A stretch of 64,000 nt of DNA from Williamsia limnetica. Its GTDB lineage: Bacteria; Actinomycetota; Actinomycetes; Mycobacteriales; Mycobacteriaceae. Shown here piece after piece: positions 60,140 to 64,000 of this stretch. The translations under genes were made by a program, and so were the position numbers. The notes below the pieces were generated by a model, which saw nothing but the letters and a program-made list of their open reading frames with translations, had not been told where the DNA came from and made no database searches. Location: assembly GCF_003217475.1 (NCBI RefSeq), contig NZ_QJSP01000020.1, positions 1 through 64,000 of the forward strand. The letters run 5' to 3'. Positions within the stretch are counted from its first letter, which is position 1. Every line of letters starts with the position of its first letter.

Positions 60140-61819
60140 CTAGGAATCCTCGAGAAGTAGTGGTCCCGTGGCCGCGTCGTCGTCGCGATGGCGGACCGCG
60201 GGTGTGCGCCGCGGCCACGGCATCCGATCGGGGGCGAGATCGAGAACACCGCCGCCGGGATCGTCTGCGGACAATCTCCGCCAGCCGCTGCCCCGCCGGA
60301 CCAAGTCCTCGGTCGGATGGTAGATCTGCCAGATCACCAACGCGCACAGCGCGATCACCGCGATGTCGCGGATCACCACCGCCGTGAGGAACCACTGCTC
60401 CGGCAGTCCGTCACCGGTCTCCTGGAACAGGTACCACATCATGCGCGGCACCCACACGAGCGAATCGATCACCATCCACGCCAACAAGATACGAGTGTGT
60501 GGCAGCGCCAGCACCGCCAACGGCACCAACCACAGCGAGTATTGCGGACTCCAGACCTTGTTCACGAGCAGAAACCCTGCGACGGTCAAGAACATCAGCT
60601 GCGCCAGGCGCGGGCGCATCGGGGCGTGGAACCCGATGAACACCACGACGAGACACACCAGGATGAACAAGCCCATGCTGATCGCATTGAGCAGCGACGG
60701 CGCCTGCCCGGGCTGATTGCCCCACTCATACCCGGATACTGCCGAGATGACGTTGAAGAGGGTATCGGGGTCGGTGCCGCGTTCGGAGTTGTACCGGAAG
60801 AACTCTGACCAGCCGCGGGGATAGAGCACCATGATCGGCAGGTTGATGACCAGCCAGGTGGCGGCGGTCATGACAGCGGCGATCCCGAAGTCGCGGACCT
60901 TGCCCGCCCGTAGGCACAGCACCAGCAAAGGGATCAGCAACAACCCCGGATAGAGCTTCGCCGCCATCCCGATCCCGAGGAAAAGTCCCGTCAGCCAAGG
61001 GTTTCGACGTGACCAGGCCAACATCGCCACGGCCAGCGCGGCGGTGGCGATGGCGTCGAAGTTCGTGAAGATGTGCACGATCACCAACGGTGATGCGGCA
61101 GCCAGAGCCGCCGCCCATACCCGACGCTGCGCGGTGAGCGCGGTGGCCCAGATGGTGACCAACCAGCACAGGGCGAGACCGAGTGCGACCAGATTGAAGA
61201 ACAGCACGACGTCGAGAGCCGCAGGTACACCCCAGTTCTCGTGTGCCCACGCCCACCCCTGCGCCGTCTGCGCGGCGGCGTACATGAACATGCCCGTCGC
61301 GACGGGATACTCCATGAATCGCTGCTCTTGCCCGCCGGTGCCGTCATCCTGGAACCACGACGCCTTGTACGGCAGTGCCCCCTCGTTCAGCTTCTCGGCG
61401 CTGTAGAGGGGGATGGTGTCGGCGTAACACATTGCCGTGTACTGACGGTGGTTGTCCCAGTCAAGACCGAGCACCTTGGTGTTCTTGTCCGGAGCCTGCT
61501 GCAGGCAGCCGGCTTTCGCGAACCAGCCGAGGGCCATGAACACGAGGGCGATCAGCAGGATCACGCGGATCGGGGTCCAGCCGGGACTGCGGCCGACCAC
61601 AGCGTGCAGCCCGACAGGGCCGCCGATCACCATGCTGCCCGGGGCCACTACGGGGTCGCTGCGACTCGGCAGCACCCGCGTACTCGCCTCGCGCCGATCG
61701 GCCGCGTACTCCGACGGCGACGCGAACAGGTTCAGAGAATCCGTGGTCGGCGTCTGCTCGGCGCGGGGCCCATCGTCTCGGGCCTCGACTCCGCTGTCCG
61801 AATCCCCCTCAGTTGTCAC
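60140..61819 (-). CDS. GT87-type membrane protein (Rv0051-like)
   Basis: The 559-residue protein has a cytoplasmic, charged N-terminal part (about 80 residues) and about 10-11 membrane segments (PIRVILLIALVFMALGWFAKAG; MEYPVATGMFMYAAAQ; FLGIGMAAKLYPGLLLIPLLVLCL; VNKVWSPQYSLWLVPLAVL). It lies 9 nt after ponA, as does Rv0051 after ponA1 in Mycobacterium tuberculosis, and is probably a mannosyltransferase of envelope synthesis. The conserved EYP and KLYPG elements match the other GT87 protein. Confidence 0.88.
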   Translation of the reverse strand: MTTEGDSDSGVEARDDGPRAEQTPTTDSLNLFASPSEYAADRREASTRVLPSRSDPVVAPGSMVIGGPVGLHAVVGRSPGWTPIRVILLIALVFMALGWFAKAGCLQQAPDKNTKVLGLDWDNHRQYTAMCYADTIPLYSAEKLNEGALPYKASWFQDDGTGGQEQRFMEYPVATGMFMYAAAQTAQGWAWAHENWGVPAALDVVLFFNLVALGLALCWLVTIWATALTAQRRVWAAALAAASPLVIVHIFTNFDAIATAALAVAMLAWSRRNPWLTGLFLGIGMAAKLYPGLLLIPLLVLCLRAGKVRDFGIAAVMTAATWLVINLPIMVLYPRGWSEFFRYNSERGTDPDTLFNVISAVSGYEWGNQPGQAPSLLNAISMGLFILVCLVVVFIGFHAPMRPRLAQLMFLTVAGFLLVNKVWSPQYSLWLVPLAVLALPHTRILLAWMVIDSLVWVPRMMWYLFQETGDGLPEQWFLTAVVIRDIAVIALCALVIWQIYHPTEDLVRRGSGWRRLSADDPGGGVLDLAPDRMPWPRRTPAVRHRDDDAATGPLLLEDS

Positions 61820-61828
61820 GGACAGCGC

Positions 61829-64000
61829 CTACGGGCTACCGCGGCCCGGGCCGCCCTCTTCTGCAGGCAGCGTCGGTTCGGTCTCCGTCTCGGTGTCCGG
61901 ATCTGGATTCGCCTGCCCCGGCAGCGGTATCACCACACCCGGCGCCAGGGTCACGCCCGGCGGGGTCGTCGTGGTCGGCGGAGCGGTCGTCGTGGACGGC
62001 GGCCTGGCTGTGGTGGTGGTGTAGGTCTCGGGCGGCGCCTCGTAGGGCACGCCGGCGACGCCACCGATTTCCGTGGGCTCAGGGAAGCTCTCGATCGGCT
62101 GGCCGTCGAGCGCACGGTTCATCGCCGTACGCCAGATCTGCGCGGGCAATCCTGAGCCGTAGATGGTTGCGCCGCTGTAGTTCTTCAGCGCACCACCCTT
62201 GTCGGTACCGACCCACACCGCCGTCGACAGCTGCGGGGTGTAACCGACCATCCAGGCATCCTTGTTCAGGCCTGTGTCCCCGAGCTGGGTGGTTCCGGTC
62301 TTCGACGCCGACGGGCGCTCGCCCCCGTCGAGGGCGTTGCCGTTGGAGTACGCCGCGATCGGTTCCAGTGCCGCGGTGGTGTTGTCGGCGACCTCGGCAG
62401 GGAGCCGGCGCTCACCCTGGTTGTCGGTGCGCTCATACAGCACCTCGCCCTTGGAGTTCTCGACCTTCTGCACGAAGTGCGGTGAATGGAACATGCCCGA
62501 CGCGGCCAGGGTGCCGTAAGCCGAGGCCATGTCGATGACCCGCGAATCGTACTGTCCGAGAACCACACCACCCTCGACGCCGCCGTCCGGGTTCTGCAGG
62601 GTCTTGACCCCACTGTTGGAGACCTCGGGGATACCCGCGCGGTGGGCCGCTTCCGCGACTGCGTTGGGTCCGCCGTTGAGGTCCATCATCAGCCGGTAGT
62701 AGACGGTGTTCAGCGACATCTTCATCGCGGTGGCCAGGTTGCAGCTGCCACATGATTCGCCGTCGGAGTTGTTGACGGTGAATCCACCCGCACCCTCGAA
62801 GGGCGCTGAGCTGTAGTTCTTGGACAACGGGATGCCCTGCTCGAGGGCGGCGACGAGCGCGAAGACCTTGAACGACGACCCGGTCTGCAGGTCGGCCTGC
62901 GCGTAGTCGTAACCGTTGCCGTCGTTGCCGCCGAAGTAACCCTTGACGCCACCTGTGCGTGGATCGATCGAGACCACCGCCGTGCGGATGTCGTTCGGTT
63001 CGCCCTCACGTAAGTCGTTGGCGCTGCTGACGTTGGCGTTCTGGACCTGCGGATCGATCGTCGTCGTGACGCGGAGCCCGCCGGTGCGGATCTCCTCCTC
63101 CGAGATGTTCAGGGTGCCCAACTCCGCCAGCACCTGTCGCTTGATCAGACCGTTGGGTCCGTTGCTCGCCGGATCCCCGGTCTCTGCCTGCTGGTCGACG
63201 ACCTTCGGATACTGCTGAGCCGCAGCTTCTTCCTCGGTGATGGCGCCGGTGGTGACCATTCCGTCGAGGACGTAGCTCCACCGACCCTCCGCTGCCTGCA
63301 GATTGGTCGCGGGATCGTAGTACGAGGGCGACCGGATCGAACTCGCCAACACCGCGGCCTCGGGCAAGGTGATGTCGCGGATGTCTTTGTTGAAGTACGC
63401 CTTGGAGGCAGCCGAGACACCGTAGGCGCCGCGACCGAAGTAGATGGTGTTCAGGTAGGCGGCCAAGATGTCCTGCTTCGACCACTCATTGGCCATCTTG
63501 GTGGAGATCGCGAGCTCGCGGAACTTGCGCTGGTAGCTGGCCTCGTCGCCGGTCAGCACGTTCTTGACGTACTGCTGGGTGATCGTCGAGCCACCGCCCG
63601 CGTCCTCGCGGCCGGTGATCTTGCCGAGCGCGGCGCGACCGTAACCGCTGATCGAGAACCCGGCGTTCTCCTCGAACTCGCGGTCCTCGGCGGCGATGAC
63701 CGCCTGCTGCAGTACGAGAGGGATCTCTTCGATCGGGACGTCGGTACGGTTGCCCTCCGGCGGCACGATCTTCGCGATCTCGCCGCCGCGCGAATCGACC
63801 ACCGTCGCGATCTGGCTCTGCTTGATGTCGCCGGGTGCGGGCACGGACAGGTCTGCGTAGGTGAACAGGAACACTGCCGCCATCACCAGGACGAACCCCG
63901 GCAGCAATGCGCCGCCGAGGCCGATGATCCAGGCGATGACCTTGTGGATGCGTCGCTTCTTCTGGACCGGGGTCCGGCCAGCCGAAGCGGGACGTCCGCC
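61829..64000 (-). CDS. ponA: class A penicillin-binding protein (cut by right edge)
   Basis: At least 723 residues are present; the N-terminus is off the window. A basic segment (QKKRRIHKVIAWIIGLGG) and a membrane helix precede the GT51 transglycosylase domain (AAEDREFEENAGF, GGSTITQQYVKN, IYFGRGAYGVSAASKAYF). The transpeptidase domain has the catalytic serine in TGSSFKVFAL (SxxK), SLNTVYY (SxN) and SKTGTTQ (KTG). A proline/threonine-rich extracellular tail ends the protein, as in mycobacterial PonA1. It polymerises and cross-links peptidoglycan and is co-transcribed with the GT87 gene downstream. Confidence 0.95.
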   Translation of the reverse strand, partial: GGRPASAGRTPVQKKRRIHKVIAWIIGLGGALLPGFVLVMAAVFLFTYADLSVPAPGDIKQSQIATVVDSRGGEIAKIVPPEGNRTDVPIEEIPLVLQQAVIAAEDREFEENAGFSISGYGRAALGKITGREDAGGGSTITQQYVKNVLTGDEASYQRKFRELAISTKMANEWSKQDILAAYLNTIYFGRGAYGVSAASKAYFNKDIRDITLPEAAVLASSIRSPSYYDPATNLQAAEGRWSYVLDGMVTTGAITEEEAAAQQYPKVVDQQAETGDPASNGPNGLIKRQVLAELGTLNISEEEIRTGGLRVTTTIDPQVQNANVSSANDLREGEPNDIRTAVVSIDPRTGGVKGYFGGNDGNGYDYAQADLQTGSSFKVFALVAALEQGIPLSKNYSSAPFEGAGGFTVNNSDGESCGSCNLATAMKMSLNTVYYRLMMDLNGGPNAVAEAAHRAGIPEVSNSGVKTLQNPDGGVEGGVVLGQYDSRVIDMASAYGTLAASGMFHSPHFVQKVENSKGEVLYERTDNQGERRLPAEVADNTTAALEPIAAYSNGNALDGGERPSASKTGTTQLGDTGLNKDAWMVGYTPQLSTAVWVGTDKGGALKNYSGATIYGSGLPAQIWRTAMNRALDGQPIESFPEPTEIGGVAGVPYEAPPETYTTTTARPPSTTTAPPTTTTPPGVTLAPGVVIPLPGQANPDPDTETETEPTLPAEEGGPGRGSP

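Noticed and set aside
1-64000. tRNA, rRNA genes and CRISPR arrays
   Set aside because: No cloverleaf with T-loop consensus, no rRNA-like sequence and no regularly spaced repeat of CRISPR type was seen on reading; a covariance search would be needed to exclude small RNAs.

Overview
The window is high-GC actinobacterial DNA, most likely from a mycolic-acid-containing member of the Mycobacteriales such as Gordonia, Williamsia or Rhodococcus. The main anchor is the right end, where rpsF, ssb, rpsR and rplI, an intein-bearing dnaB, a GT87-type membrane mannosyltransferase and a class A penicillin-binding protein lie in an order like the mycobacterial ponA1-rpsF-ssb-rpsR-rplI-dnaB region. The GTG and TTG starts, the many ATGA overlaps and the run of MarR/TetR-regulated small operons agree with this. 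The genus cannot be fixed from the sequence alone.

Positions 1-13.6 kb are accessory and partly decaying. There are several secreted proteins (a beta-propeller protein, a glycine-rich protein, a small exported protein) sharing a C-terminal Cys...CITPGxFGSS-type tail. Two paralogous LpqE-like lipoproteins share a conserved upstream element. Three eroded genes are present (GAF-ANTAR, GDSAGG hydrolase, RsbW-type kinase). A MarR-controlled molybdopterin oxidoreductase operon carries a homopolymer frameshift, and there are STAS, HPP-CBS and alkyltransferase-like proteins.

Positions 13.2-28 kb hold stress and sulfur metabolism: nsrR-hmp (NO detoxification) with a candidate NsrR operator; a four-gene operon marR-sulfite reductase-zinc ribbon-metH, joined throughout by ATGA overlaps, linking sulfite reduction to methionine synthesis; and a MarR/SPFH/carbonic anhydrase group with three copies of a palindromic operator. 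An IS21-family element (28345-30745) splits a DUF488 gene cleanly and has a 4-bp target duplication.

Positions 31-34 kb carry small genes of unknown function, including a GreA-like protein in a three-gene operon. Positions 33.9-46 kb form a catabolic island: LysR, acyl-CoA dehydrogenase, SDR, APC permease, nitronate monooxygenase-like protein, TetR, class B flavin monooxygenase, DUF4188 protein, acyl-CoA ligase, SDR and crotonase. Three of its promoters carry tandem 12-bp palindromes (AGTCRRYYGACT-like) at 13-bp spacing, which defines a local TetR regulon whose substrate is unknown.

Positions 46.9-64 kb are core genome: dnaB with a class 3 (Cys1-less, W/C/T) intein that carries LAGLIDADG and zinc-ribbon segments; an MmpL-type transporter, lipocalin and MarR module; the ribosomal/ssb operon; a kinase-like two-domain protein; two GT87-type proteins; and ponA, which runs off the right edge.
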